A stretch of 45,678 nt of DNA from assembly GCA_902780915.1 (NCBI GenBank), contig CACZHK010000043.1, forward strand, positions 1 to 45,678, written 5' to 3'. The notes under the pieces are model-generated. The model did no database searches. It was given only the letters and a program-made list of their open reading frames with translations, and was not told the origin of the DNA. This document shows, in pieces, positions 37,666 to 45,672 of the stretch. Every line of letters begins with the position of its first letter. Within the stretch, counting starts at the first letter, position 1. The position numbers were made by a program, and so were the translations under genes. Source of the DNA: Pseudoselenomonas ruminantium. Lineage in GTDB: Bacteria; Bacillota; Negativicutes; Selenomonadales; Selenomonadaceae.

Positions 37666-38745
37666 ATGCTGCAAGCCTATGCCATAGAAAACCTCAGACC
37701 GGGCATGAAAGTGGGCCGCGATGTGCTTTCCTTGAATGGAGAGATGCTGCTAAGGGAAGGGCAGACGCTGACGAGAGAAAGCATCTGCAGTCTCCTGGGG
37801 CGCCCCATTTTTTCCATCTACGTAGAGGATGCAGCCGAAGAAGTGGAAATACCTGGCAAGGAACACCTGCTGGACAATGATTACGTGTCATGCTATGAGC
37901 GTGCCCATGAGCAAGTGAAGCGGCTGATGCTGGGGATTTCCCAGGATAGCAGGCTGGACAGGGGACTTCTGGATGTCGTGGTGGCAGATATCAACCACGA
38001 CCTGGCTTCCGATGGAGCCAAGGCCATTTCCCAGATACACAACATGGAAAAGGCAGGAGCGTATCTCTTCCACCACAGCCTCCATGTGGGCATTCTGGCA
38101 GCTCTGATGGGGCGCTGGCTGGAGTGGGGGCAGGAGAAGCGGGAAGAACTCATCATTGCAGGCCTTCTGCATGATGTGGGCAAGCTCGGCATTGACAGGG
38201 CCTTGCTGGATAAGACAGAGCCCCTGACGGCGGATGAATTTGCTCTCATACGCCGACATACTGAATATGGCGTAGCCATGCTGATGAATGCCGGGGAAAA
38301 GAGGGAAGGTGTCCTCTCCGGCGCCGGCCAGCACCATGAGCGCTGCGATGGCACGGGCTATCCCCTGGCTCTGACCAAGAAGGATATTTCCGATTTCGGC
38401 AGGATTGTGGCTTTCCTTGATATTTACGATGCCATGGCCAGCGACAGGGCTTTTGTGCCCAGATTCTCGCCTTTCGATGCTTTTGCTGCCATGGTGGATG
38501 ATACTATGGTGGGCAAGCTGGACCCGGAATTCTCGGTGGTCTTCATGCGGCAGACCTGCCGGGCGCTGCTCGGCGCCTGGGTGGAGCTTTCCAATGGGGT
38601 GCGGGGGCGCATTGTGTATATCCCAGAAAGCCGCATCAAGGTTCTGCCCTTGATACATACGGTGCAAGATGAGTTCATCGACCTTGAGGCCAGGACGGAT
38701 CTGAAGCTGAAAGCGATTTTGACTGCGACAGAACTTGAGACCTAA
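37666..38745 (+). CDS. HD-GYP protein (putative c-di-GMP phosphodiesterase), full copy
   Basis: A 359-residue paralogue of the previous protein. Residues 1-60 form an extra N-terminal domain ('AIENLRPGMKVGRDVLSLNG', 'GQTLTRESICSLLGRP') of the type often found before HD-GYP domains. The HD pair is at 169-170 and 'HHERCDGTGYP' at 223-233. The same C-terminal extension 'VELSNGVRGRIVYIPE' is present. ATG 37666 has GAAGGG nine bases upstream; ATG 37660 is too close. The two genes are 29 bases apart and surely arose by tandem duplication. No GGDEF (cyclase) gene is in the window. A shared terminator follows. Confidence 0.92.
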   Translation: MLQAYAIENLRPGMKVGRDVLSLNGEMLLREGQTLTRESICSLLGRPIFSIYVEDAAEEVEIPGKEHLLDNDYVSCYERAHEQVKRLMLGISQDSRLDRGLLDVVVADINHDLASDGAKAISQIHNMEKAGAYLFHHSLHVGILAALMGRWLEWGQEKREELIIAGLLHDVGKLGIDRALLDKTEPLTADEFALIRRHTEYGVAMLMNAGEKREGVLSGAGQHHERCDGTGYPLALTKKDISDFGRIVAFLDIYDAMASDRAFVPRFSPFDAFAAMVDDTMVGKLDPEFSVVFMRQTCRALLGAWVELSNGVRGRIVYIPESRIKVLPLIHTVQDEFIDLEARTDLKLKAILTATELET

Positions 38746-38791
38746 AAAATCTCCCTTCAACGGAGGCTATCTGTTGAAGGGAGATTTTTTT
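38744..38791 (+). terminator. Bidirectional terminator after HD-GYP pair
   Basis: AAAATCTCCCTTCAAC / GTTGAAGGGAGATTTT with A-run left and T7 right, between convergent genes. Confidence 0.93.
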
Positions 38792-38799
38792 GCGTTCAA

Positions 38800-40176
38800 T
38801 TACATTCTGCTCAGAATGGCTCTGGCCACATGCACGCCGCTGGCACTGGCCTGGGAGAGGCCGCGGGTGACGCCGGCACCATCGCCGATGGCGAAGATGT
38901 TCTTGTGCTCTGTTTCCAGTTCGTTGGTGAGGACTACGCGGGAACTGTAGAACTTTACTTCTACGCCGTAGAGCAGGGTATCGTCATTGGTCATGCCGGG
39001 AGCTACGGTGTTCAGGGCCTGGATCATCTCGATGATGTTGTCAAGATGGCGCTTGGGCAGCACCAGGGATAAGTCGCCGGGGGTAGCGGCCAGAGTGGGC
39101 ACCGTGAAGCTCTTGGCCATGCGGTGGGCGTTGGTGCGGCGGCCCTTCATCAGGTCACCGAAGCGCTGGACGATGATGCCGCCCCCCAGCATGTTGGAGA
39201 AGGAGGCAATGCGCTTGCCATACTGGTGGGGCTCCTTGAAGGGCTCGGTGAAGCGGTTGCTCACCAGCAGGGCGAAGTTGGTGTTCTTGCTCTGGAGCTT
39301 GGGGTCGCTGTAGGAGTGCCCGTTGACGGTCATGATGCCATCGGTGTTCTCCATGACCACATGGCCGTGGGGGTTCATGCAGAAGGTGCGGACAGAATCC
39401 CCGTAGCGCTTGGTGCGGTAGACCAGCTTGGCCTCATAGACCTGGCTGGTGATATGATTCCAGACATCATCAGGTGTTTCTACCCGCACGCCCACATCGA
39501 CGCGGTTGTTTTCCTGCTGGAGGCCCAGGCGCTCGCACTCGTTGGAGAACCATTCGGCCCCGGCTCGGCCGGGAGCGACGATGAGGTATTCGGCTTCGAT
39601 TTTTTCGCCGCTTTCCAGGGTGATGCCATTGGTGCCCTGGCCATCGGATTCGATATGCTCCACAGGGCACTGGAAGCGGAACTCCATTTTGTCCTTCAGG
39701 TGCTCATAAGTAGCCTGCAGCATTTTCAAGTTATTCTCGGTGCCCAGATGGCGGACGCTGGCAGACAGCAGATGCAGGTCATGCTGGAGGGCCAGACGGC
39801 CCAGGTCGGAGTTCTCTGTGGAGAAAACCTGGCTGGGGGCGCCGTGCTTCTGATTGATCTTATCCACATAGTGGATGAGTTCCATGACTTCGCCATCTTC
39901 CAGATATTCATTCAGCCAGCCGCCGAACTGGGTGGTGAAGTTGTACTTGCCGTCGGAGAAAGCTCCCGCGCCGCCGAAGCCCCGCATGATGCTGCAGGGC
40001 TTGCAGCCGATGCAGCTCTTCACCTTGCCGGTGGAAATGGGGCAGACCCGGTTATAGATATCCTTGCCGGATTCCAAGAGGATGATCTTCAGCTCCGGCT
40101 TCTTCAGGCACAGCTCATAGGCTGCAAAGATACCGGCAGGGCCGCCGCCCACGATTGCCACATCATACTTATTCAT
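38800..40176 (-). CDS. FAD-dependent oxidoreductase (uncharacterised dehydrogenase family)
   Basis: A 458-residue flavoprotein. The N-terminal dinucleotide-binding motif is 'VAIVGGGPAGIFAAYEL' (residues 6-22), with a Glu after the second strand ('IILLESG') as in FAD binders. A Cys-rich loop 'VKSCIGCKPCSIMRGFGGAG' (about 51-70) is notable and could bind an iron-sulfur cluster or be redox-active. The C-terminal 'IFAIGDGAGVTRGLSQASASG' is the second FAD contact. It resembles a group of bacterial FAD-dependent proteins with no known substrate. ATG 40176 has AGGAGGGC upstream. The frame reaches further left of the start but without a ribosome site. Confidence 0.88.
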   Translation of the reverse strand: MNKYDVAIVGGGPAGIFAAYELCLKKPELKIILLESGKDIYNRVCPISTGKVKSCIGCKPCSIMRGFGGAGAFSDGKYNFTTQFGGWLNEYLEDGEVMELIHYVDKINQKHGAPSQVFSTENSDLGRLALQHDLHLLSASVRHLGTENNLKMLQATYEHLKDKMEFRFQCPVEHIESDGQGTNGITLESGEKIEAEYLIVAPGRAGAEWFSNECERLGLQQENNRVDVGVRVETPDDVWNHITSQVYEAKLVYRTKRYGDSVRTFCMNPHGHVVMENTDGIMTVNGHSYSDPKLQSKNTNFALLVSNRFTEPFKEPHQYGKRIASFSNMLGGGIIVQRFGDLMKGRRTNAHRMAKSFTVPTLAATPGDLSLVLPKRHLDNIIEMIQALNTVAPGMTNDDTLLYGVEVKFYSSRVVLTNELETEHKNIFAIGDGAGVTRGLSQASASGVHVARAILSRM

Positions 40177-40327
40177 ACTTGCCCTCCTAAAGACATGTGA
40201 GACATGTGCGATTTTGCGCACGAAAAGCACGCAGAGAAAATTTTCGAGGAGACTCTTACAAGGTGCCTGCTGAAAATCCATCTGCGAATCATACATAATT
40301 GGATTGAATCGGAAACAAACCTTGCCT

Positions 40328-40356
40328 ATTATAAATGAAGTGTTTACATAATGCAA
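40328..40356 (-). promoter_or_regulatory. Promoter of the FAD oxidoreductase
   Basis: On the minus strand TTGCAT (40356-40351), 17-base spacer, TATAAT (40333-40328). The leader is about 145 bases. The rest of the 304-base gap 40177-40480 is AT-rich and holds the putP promoter. Confidence 0.75.
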
Positions 40357-40403
40357 GGATTATTTTAGAAAAAAAATTATCCCTTGTATACTATATGTAT
40401 AGA

Positions 40404-40436
40404 TATATAGCTTCTATATATAAAATATGGTATAAT
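40404..40436 (+). promoter_or_regulatory. putP: Extended -10 promoter of putP with adjacent inverted repeat
   Basis: TGGTATAAT (40428-40436) is an extended -10 without a good -35. At 40404-40420 TATATAG-CTT-CTATATA, a perfect inverted repeat, covers the place of the missing -35, as expected for an activator or repressor site. Confidence 0.55.
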
Positions 40437-40480
40437 GTGTGTCATGCTGAAAACTTTATCAATGTAAAGGGGGAAATTCT

Positions 40481-41959
40481 TTGACACATGATATAGCCAT
40501 TATCATTACCTTCGTTGTCTATATGCTCCTGATGATGGGCATTGGGGTCTACTATTACCGCCGTACCCGAAATATGAGCGATTACTTCCTGGGGAACCGC
40601 AAGCTGGGAGCCTGGGTCACCTCACTTTCAGCCGAGGCTTCGGATATGTCCGGCTGGATGCTCATGGGGGTGCCGGGCTTTGCCTATGTGGCGGGGCTCA
40701 ATGCAGGCTGGATAACCTTGGGCATTGTGCTGGGCACCTGGGCCAACTGGCGCTTTGTGGCAGCTCGTTTGCGCGTCTATACGGAGCTGGCCCATAATTC
40801 CCTGACCCTGCCGGACTTTCTGGAGAACCGCTTTGAAGATACTTCGCGGCTCCTGCGGGTGATTCCTGCCATCTTCATCCTGATTTTCTTCGTCATCTAC
40901 AGCGCTTCCGGCTTTGTGTCCGGGGGCAGGCTCTTTGAGACTATCTTTGGCATGGACTATACTTATGCCCTGCTGCTGTCTGCCGGGGCGGTGGTGTTTT
41001 ACACCCTCACCGGGGGCTTTTTGGCAGTGTCCCGCACGGACTTCATTCAGGGTGTGATGATGTTCTTCGCCATCCTGATCGTGCCGCTTTTTGCCATGAT
41101 GCTCCTGGGAGGGCCAGGGGCTACAATTGAGGCTATCAATACTTACCATGCTTCCTTTTTCGAGCCTTTTCAAAAGGTGGACGGCAGCACCATCACGGCG
41201 TTGGAGATCATCTCCCTGATGGGCTGGGGCATCGGCTATTTCGGTCAGCCCCACATCCTCGTGCGCTTCATGGCCATCAAGAGCACCAAGGACATTCCCC
41301 AGGCTACCAATATCGCCATGGTATGGGTGGTGCTTTCCCTGGCTGCGGCCCTGGCCGTGGGCATGGTGGGCTCCGTGTTCCTCACCGAGCCCTTGACGGA
41401 GGCCAATCGTGAGACGGTATTCCTGGTGATGACCAATACCATGTTCCCCTCTGCCATAGCCGGCATGATCCTGGCAGCAGTGCTGGCAGCCATCATGAGC
41501 ACTGCTTCCTCGCAGCTGCTGGTGGCGGCTTCTGCCGTGTCCCAGGACTTTTACCGCTCCATCATCAATAGCAAGGCAGAGCAAAAGGAACTGGTCTGGG
41601 TCAGCCGCATTTCCGTGCTGGCCATTGCTGCCATGGCCATCGGCTTTGCCCTGAATCCCAACAGCTTCATCCTGGATATGGTGTCCTATGCCTGGGCCGG
41701 CTTCGGCGCCGCCTTCGGCCCCGCTGTCCTCATGTCCCTGTTCTGGCGCAGGACAACCAGGAACGGCGTGCTGGCAGGCATCGTGGTGGGCGGTCTCACC
41801 GTACTCATCTGGAAGCAGTTCGCCTGGCTGGGACTATATGAGATTGTGCCCGGCTTCCTCTTCTCGCTGATTGCCATCTATGTGGTGAGCCTGCTGGACA
41901 AGGCTCCTGCTGAGAGCATTACCAAAACCTTTGACGAGGTGGGCAGAAGCAGGATCTGA
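40481..41959 (+). CDS. putP: Sodium/proline symporter
   Basis: A 492-residue membrane protein of the sodium:solute symporter family with about 13 helices, importing proline with Na+ for nutrition or osmoprotection. Near the N-terminus 'GVYYYRRTRNMSDYFLGNRK', 'SLSAEASDMSGWMLMGVPG' (Na+ and proline site in helix 2) and 'NWRFVAARLRVYTE' match PutP closely, as do 'GYFGQPHILVRFMAI' and 'STASSQLLVAASAVSQDFYR'. The length is typical (about 500). The start is TTG, with AAAGGGGG seven bases upstream. No putA lies nearby. Confidence 0.95.
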   Translation: MTHDIAIIITFVVYMLLMMGIGVYYYRRTRNMSDYFLGNRKLGAWVTSLSAEASDMSGWMLMGVPGFAYVAGLNAGWITLGIVLGTWANWRFVAARLRVYTELAHNSLTLPDFLENRFEDTSRLLRVIPAIFILIFFVIYSASGFVSGGRLFETIFGMDYTYALLLSAGAVVFYTLTGGFLAVSRTDFIQGVMMFFAILIVPLFAMMLLGGPGATIEAINTYHASFFEPFQKVDGSTITALEIISLMGWGIGYFGQPHILVRFMAIKSTKDIPQATNIAMVWVVLSLAAALAVGMVGSVFLTEPLTEANRETVFLVMTNTMFPSAIAGMILAAVLAAIMSTASSQLLVAASAVSQDFYRSIINSKAEQKELVWVSRISVLAIAAMAIGFALNPNSFILDMVSYAWAGFGAAFGPAVLMSLFWRRTTRNGVLAGIVVGGLTVLIWKQFAWLGLYEIVPGFLFSLIAIYVVSLLDKAPAESITKTFDEVGRSRI

Positions 41960-41976
41960 TACTGATAGCTGATTAC

Positions 41977-42018
41977 AAAAAAGGATTGCCAACTGGTTGC
42001 AGTGGCAATCCTTTTTTT
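41977..42018 (+). terminator. Bidirectional terminator after putP
   Basis: AAAAAAGGATTGCCA / TGGCAATCCTTTTTTT, 11-base loop. It also serves the convergent rubrerythrin-like gene. Confidence 0.93.
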
Positions 42019-42036
42019 CAGAAATGGATCATTATC

Positions 42037-42582
42037 TTATTTGCCGAAATACCTGTCATAGAGACCCTTGAAGCCGCAGCCGTGGCGGGCTTCATCCTTG
42101 CACATCTCATGAACTGTGTCGTGTACGGCATCCAGATTGAGCTGCTTGGCAAGGGTGGCCAGCTCTTTCTTGCCTGCGCAGGCACCATGCTCGGCATCAA
42201 TGCGCATTTCCAGATTCGTCTTGGTGCTGTTCGTGAGGACTTCGCCCAAGAGCTCTGCAAACTTGGCGGCATGTTCGGCCTCTTCCCAGGCATAGCGCTT
42301 ATAGGCTTCTGCAATCTCGGGATAGCCTTCGCGGTCAGCCTGGCGGCTCATGGCCAGGTACATGCCCACCTCGGAGCATTCACCTGTGAAGTTCATGCGC
42401 AGGCTTTCGACGACGCGGGGATCTACATCTTTGGCAACACCGACGCGATGCTCGTCCGCAAAGACCAAATCTCCCGTCTGCTCAGTGAATTTTTCAGCCG
42501 GTGCCTTGCAGATGGGGCACTGGGCCGGAGGGGTGTCACCCTCATGAACGTAACCACAGACGGTGCAGACAAATTTTTTCAT
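42037..42582 (-). CDS. Reverse-rubrerythrin-type NADH peroxidase
   Basis: A 181-residue non-haem iron protein. An N-terminal rubredoxin-like knuckle carries two Cys pairs ('[10 protein letters not shown]' and 'CPICKAP', residues 6-27). It precedes a ferritin-like four-helix domain with diiron ligands in '[12 protein letters not shown]', '[10 protein letters not shown]', 'DAEHG' and 'KDEARHG'. This order (rubredoxin first) is that of the reverse rubrerythrins of anaerobes, which reduce hydrogen peroxide with electrons from NADH. It indicates an anaerobe that meets oxygen. AGGAGG precedes the start; its own promoter lies at 42653. Confidence 0.92.
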   Translation of the reverse strand: MKKFVCTVCGYVHEGDTPPAQCPICKAPAEKFTEQTGDLVFADEHRVGVAKDVDPRVVESLRMNFTGECSEVGMYLAMSRQADREGYPEIAEAYKRYAWEEAEHAAKFAELLGEVLTNSTKTNLEMRIDAEHGACAGKKELATLAKQLNLDAVHDTVHEMCKDEARHGCGFKGLYDRYFGK

Positions 42583-42652
42583 TTTGGCATCCTCCTAAAA
42601 TACACAGAATGATAACTTGCATACATATTTTGTGGCTTTTCGCTACGTTTTT

Positions 42653-42681
42653 ATTATATAATAAGGGTCAGAAAATTTCAA
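42653..42681 (-). promoter_or_regulatory. Promoter of reverse rubrerythrin
   Basis: On the minus strand TTGAAA (42681-42676), 17-base spacer, TATAAT (42658-42653). No clear PerR box was seen. Confidence 0.75.
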
Positions 42682-42722
42682 CATGAAAAATATATTTGCC
42701 CGCGAAGAAGAAATAAAAATAA

Positions 42723-42752
42723 CTGGCAGTATTTGGGGAAGTGTAGTAGAAT
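42723..42752 (+). promoter_or_regulatory. Weak promoter of secreted-protein gene
   Basis: CTGGCA (42723-42728), 18-base spacer, TAGAAT (42747-42752). Confidence 0.35.
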
Positions 42753-42754
42753 GG

Positions 42755-42806
42755 TAGATAGCGTGAGCCGTGGCGAGCTGTCGGCTCAGGCAGGAAAATC
42801 TATCTA
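42755..42806 (+). other. Stable two-part hairpin in 5' leader of secreted-protein gene
   Basis: Inner stem TGAGCCG (42764-42770) / CGGCTCA (42782-42788) and outer stem TAGATAG (42755-42761) / CTATCTA (42800-42806), both perfect, ending five bases before the GGAGG ribosome site at 42811. No known riboswitch was recognised. The outer stem would need transcription to begin at or before 42755. Confidence 0.5.
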
Positions 42807-42824
42807 CGCAGGAGGAAGCAATTC

Positions 42825-43391
42825 ATGAGAAAAATTATCCAAATGCTGGTCATTGCTTGCATGGTGGTGTTTAGCACCCAGGTAGCTTTTGCAAATGCTG
42901 ACAAGGAAACCCTTGTAGAGGGAGCAGACATAGCTTCAATCCAGCGCATCGCCGTAGGGGCACCGCTTTATCAGGCTCCTGCAAATGCGCCCAGCAAGGA
43001 TATGCTTACCAAGATCCTTTCTGATTCGGGTCGCGTGTCACACAGCTATGTGGTTACTTATGACACGGTAGTTGATACCATAAAGGCCACCAAGGGCGTG
43101 GATATCGCAGTTCTTGACCGTCGCAAGGCTGGTGTCATCTTCAAGGAGAATCTGGACAGCCTGGCTGATGCCTATGTCATTCTGACTGTGGCCAACAACA
43201 GCCGTACCAGTTTCTTTTTTGATGTCTTCAAGGTTGGCACCAATGAATTGCTTTACAGCTACGAGATCCTTGCCAACAAGAACGAAGAGGATTCCGTAAA
43301 GACCTATACAAATTTCTGTGAGCAGTTCTACAAGCATTTTGATCGTGCCGCAGAGGCTCAGCTTAAGAAACAACTGAAAGAAAAATTTTAA
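42825..43391 (+). CDS. Small secreted protein of unknown function
   Basis: A 188-residue protein with a clear signal peptide: 'MRKIIQ', a hydrophobic core to about residue 20, and a likely cut after 'VAFA' (residue 23). The mature part is alpha/beta and begins 'NADKETLVEGADIASIQRIA'. Phrases such as 'IQRIAVGAPLYQ', 'GVDIAVLDRRKAGVIFKENL' and 'ADAYVILTVANNSRTSFFFDVF' recall small exported lipoprotein-like or cell-envelope proteins of diderm Firmicutes, but there is no lipobox Cys and I do not recognise the family. It would be exported to the periplasm or beyond. GGAGG lies upstream; a terminator follows. Confidence 0.8.
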   Translation: MRKIIQMLVIACMVVFSTQVAFANADKETLVEGADIASIQRIAVGAPLYQAPANAPSKDMLTKILSDSGRVSHSYVVTYDTVVDTIKATKGVDIAVLDRRKAGVIFKENLDSLADAYVILTVANNSRTSFFFDVFKVGTNELLYSYEILANKNEEDSVKTYTNFCEQFYKHFDRAAEAQLKKQLKEKF

Positions 43392-43398
43392 CAGCAAG

Positions 43399-43430
43399 AG
43401 AGACAGCGCCGTGAGGGCGCTGTCTCTTTT
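43399..43430 (+). terminator. Terminator after secreted-protein gene
   Basis: AGAGACAGCGCC / GGCGCTGTCTCT, five-base loop, then a T-run. It lies between convergent genes. Confidence 0.92.
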
Positions 43431-43447
43431 GTGCATTTTATGAGGTT

Positions 43448-44302
43448 TCAGCGGGCGAAGTAAAGGGGCTTGATCTTGGCATCCTCGGCGGTTTTTTCGT
43501 CTATGTAGCCATTCCGCACCATGGCATCCAGCACTACTATCTGCCGCTTCTTGGCCATCTTGAAGTCCACGTAGGGGGAGTAGAGGGAAGGGGCATTGGG
43601 CAGGCCGGCCAGCATGGCGGCCTCAGGGAGGGTCAGCTCCCGGGGCTGCTTGTCGAAGTAGCCTGCACTTGCTGCCTTGATGCCGTAGAAATTGGAACCA
43701 TAGTAGATGGTGTTGAGATAGAGTTCCAGGATCTCATCCTTTTCATAGCTGGCTTCCATATCCAGTGCCAGCAGCAGTTCCTCTCCCTTGCGTCCGAAGG
43801 TCTGCTCGTGGGTGAGGAAGAGGTTCTTCACCAGCTGCTGGGTGATGGTGCTGGCACCCTCCTGGATTTCTCCGTGCTGGAGATTCACCAAGGAGGCCCG
43901 GGCCACGCCTTCGAAGTCCACCCCGTGATGGGTGTAGAAACGGCGGTCCTCCACTGCCAGGATGGCGTGCTGCAGGTTTTCCGGCATATCCTTGAGCCGG
44001 ACAAAGTTTTCTTTGTCCAGCCTGGCTTCCACGGCCCGGTGCAGGAAGAAGAAGCGGGAGAGCCTGTCGCTGCCGCTGAGTTCCTCAGCGGTATCTGAGG
44101 CGATGGCGGGCAGCCGCTTCTCCAGCTTGGGCAGGAAGTCGCCCACTCCCTGCCAGGTGCGGGGCGAGAAGACCATCAGCCCGCCGGAAAAGGCGAAGGC
44201 GATGGCAAAGATGATGATGAGCAGGGCCAGGAAGCGCAGGGGCTTCACGCGCCGCCTGATGACTTTCTTTCCTTTTGCCTTGCGTTTGGTTGGTTTGTTC
44301 AT
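43448..44302 (-). CDS. Monofunctional peptidoglycan glycosyltransferase (GT51)
   Basis: A 284-residue enzyme that polymerises lipid II into glycan strands. A very basic cytoplasmic tail (residues 1-20) precedes one membrane helix (about 23-45). The GT51 catalytic motifs follow: 'AVEDRRFYTHHGVDFEGVAR' (catalytic Glu), 'GASTITQQLVKNLFL', 'GRKGEELLLALDMEASYEKDEILELYLN', 'YGIKAASAGYF' and 'LTLPEAAMLAGLPNAPS'. No transpeptidase domain follows, so it is a MtgA-like stand-alone enzyme; its sequence is closer to the glycosyltransferase half of PBP1A types. AAGGAGGGG precedes ATG 44302, and a TATAAT lies at 44336-44331. Confidence 0.93.
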   Translation of the reverse strand: MNKPTKRKAKGKKVIRRRVKPLRFLALLIIIFAIAFAFSGGLMVFSPRTWQGVGDFLPKLEKRLPAIASDTAEELSGSDRLSRFFFLHRAVEARLDKENFVRLKDMPENLQHAILAVEDRRFYTHHGVDFEGVARASLVNLQHGEIQEGASTITQQLVKNLFLTHEQTFGRKGEELLLALDMEASYEKDEILELYLNTIYYGSNFYGIKAASAGYFDKQPRELTLPEAAMLAGLPNAPSLYSPYVDFKMAKKRQIVVLDAMVRNGYIDEKTAEDAKIKPLYFAR

Positions 44303-44398
44303 AGTCCCCTCCTTAGGAAGATACTTCACCATTATAACGCATTCGCTGAACATTTGACGAAGTTTATTGCATAATGGGAAAATATTTTTCGGGGACTA

Positions 44399-44428
44399 TT
44401 GCAAAAATATACAATAAAGATGTATAAT
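44399..44428 (+). promoter_or_regulatory. Promoter of argC
   Basis: TTGCAA (44399-44404), 18-base spacer, TATAAT (44423-44428). The spacer holds ATACA-N7-TGTAT (44409-44425), an inverted repeat that could be an ArgR-type site; this last point is inference. Confidence 0.65.
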
Positions 44429-44516
44429 TATGCTCATAAGTTTACAGGGTACACTTGGGTGGGAAGATGGCCATGGCCTGAGTCCCGCCTGAGTGTACAG
44501 GTCAGGGGGAGAATTT

Positions 44517-45551
44517 ATGAAGGTAAGCGTATTGGGGGCTACGGGCTACGCAGGGGCAGAGCTCCTGCGGCTGCTTTACGGCCATCCTGAGGCTGAAGTG
44601 GTGCATATCACCTCGGAAAGCCACACGGGAGAGAAGATTGACAGCCTTTATCCGCATCTTACGGGCTTGTATGATATGCAGCTGGAGAGCATGAAGGATA
44701 TCGGGCGCATCGGCGCTGACAGTGATTTTGTTTTCATCGGTCTCCCTCACGGCCACGCCATGGAAGTGGGCAAGAAGCTGGAAAATACGCAAGTCCGCAT
44801 CATAGATCTTGGCGCAGACTACAGGTTCGATGATACCGAAGTTTATGAGGAATGGTACCATGTGCCCCATACCCATAAGGATGCGCCGAGGGTCTATGGG
44901 CTGGCAGAGCTTTACCGGGACAAGATCAAGGATGCCAAGATCATCGGCAATGCGGGGTGTTTCACCACCGCCAGCATCCTGGCTCTGGCACCGCTGGCCA
45001 AGGCACACCTGATCGATGTGAATACCATCATCGTGGATGCCAAGTCAGGTGTCTCCGGGGCTGGCAGGGGGGCCAAGGTGCCCAACCACTTCCCGGAGCT
45101 TTACGATAATTTCCGGGCCTACAATGCTTGCAAGCACAGGCACACGCCGGAAATCGAGCAGGCCATTGCAGACCTGTCAGGGGAAGCAACGGTCATTAAC
45201 TTCACGCCCCATCTGGTGCCCATGTCCAGGGGGATACTTTCCACCTGCTATGCCACCTTGAAGTCTGATGTCACGGCTGAAAGGGTCAATGAAGCTTTCA
45301 ATAAGCTCTACGGCGAGGAACACTTCATCAGGCTGCGGGGACTGGGAGCTTATCCTTCCACCAAGGAGGTGCGCGGTTCCAACTACTGCGACCTTGGCTG
45401 GCATATAGATGAGCGCACCCACAGGGTGATCGTCATGTCCGCCATTGACAATCTGGTGAAGGGAGCCGCAGGGCAGGCCGTGCAGAATTTCAATATTGCC
45501 TGCGGCTTTGATGAGAAGACGGGCCTTGATATGGTGCCCATGTATCCTTAA
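44517..45551 (+). CDS. argC: N-acetyl-gamma-glutamyl-phosphate reductase
   Basis: A 344-residue NADPH enzyme that reduces N-acetylglutamyl phosphate to the semialdehyde, the third step of arginine synthesis. The Rossmann start 'VSVLGATGYAGAELLRLL' is at residues 3-20. The catalytic Cys is in 'IIGNAGCFTTASILALAPL' (about 148), and 'DAKSGVSGAGRGAK' and 'HTPEIEQ' are family motifs. The end 'DNLVKGAAGQAVQNFNI' is diagnostic. The length is normal. GGGGGAG precedes ATG 44517; an upstream GTG at 44493 lies before that site. It probably opens an arginine operon continued beyond the right edge. Confidence 0.97.
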   Translation: MKVSVLGATGYAGAELLRLLYGHPEAEVVHITSESHTGEKIDSLYPHLTGLYDMQLESMKDIGRIGADSDFVFIGLPHGHAMEVGKKLENTQVRIIDLGADYRFDDTEVYEEWYHVPHTHKDAPRVYGLAELYRDKIKDAKIIGNAGCFTTASILALAPLAKAHLIDVNTIIVDAKSGVSGAGRGAKVPNHFPELYDNFRAYNACKHRHTPEIEQAIADLSGEATVINFTPHLVPMSRGILSTCYATLKSDVTAERVNEAFNKLYGEEHFIRLRGLGAYPSTKEVRGSNYCDLGWHIDERTHRVIVMSAIDNLVKGAAGQAVQNFNIACGFDEKTGLDMVPMYP

Positions 45552-45582
45552 GAATTGTAAATTGCAGGGTTGTCTCTTGGCA

Positions 45583-45620
45583 GCCTTCCCCTTGAGGGGA
45601 AGGGGGACCGCGAAGCGGTG
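45583..45620. repeat. Two-hairpin intergenic repeat, copy 2
   Basis: CCTTCCCC-TTGA-GGGGAAGG (45584-45603), then ACCGC-GAA-GCGGT (45607-45619), followed by GGATGAGGTGG. The first hairpin is the reverse complement of the one at 7760-7781. It looks like a REP-type element and separates argC from the next gene. Confidence 0.65.
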
Positions 45621-45672
45621 GATGAGGTGGCAACGACCAGACTGGGATAATTTTGTACTTGGAGGTTATTTT

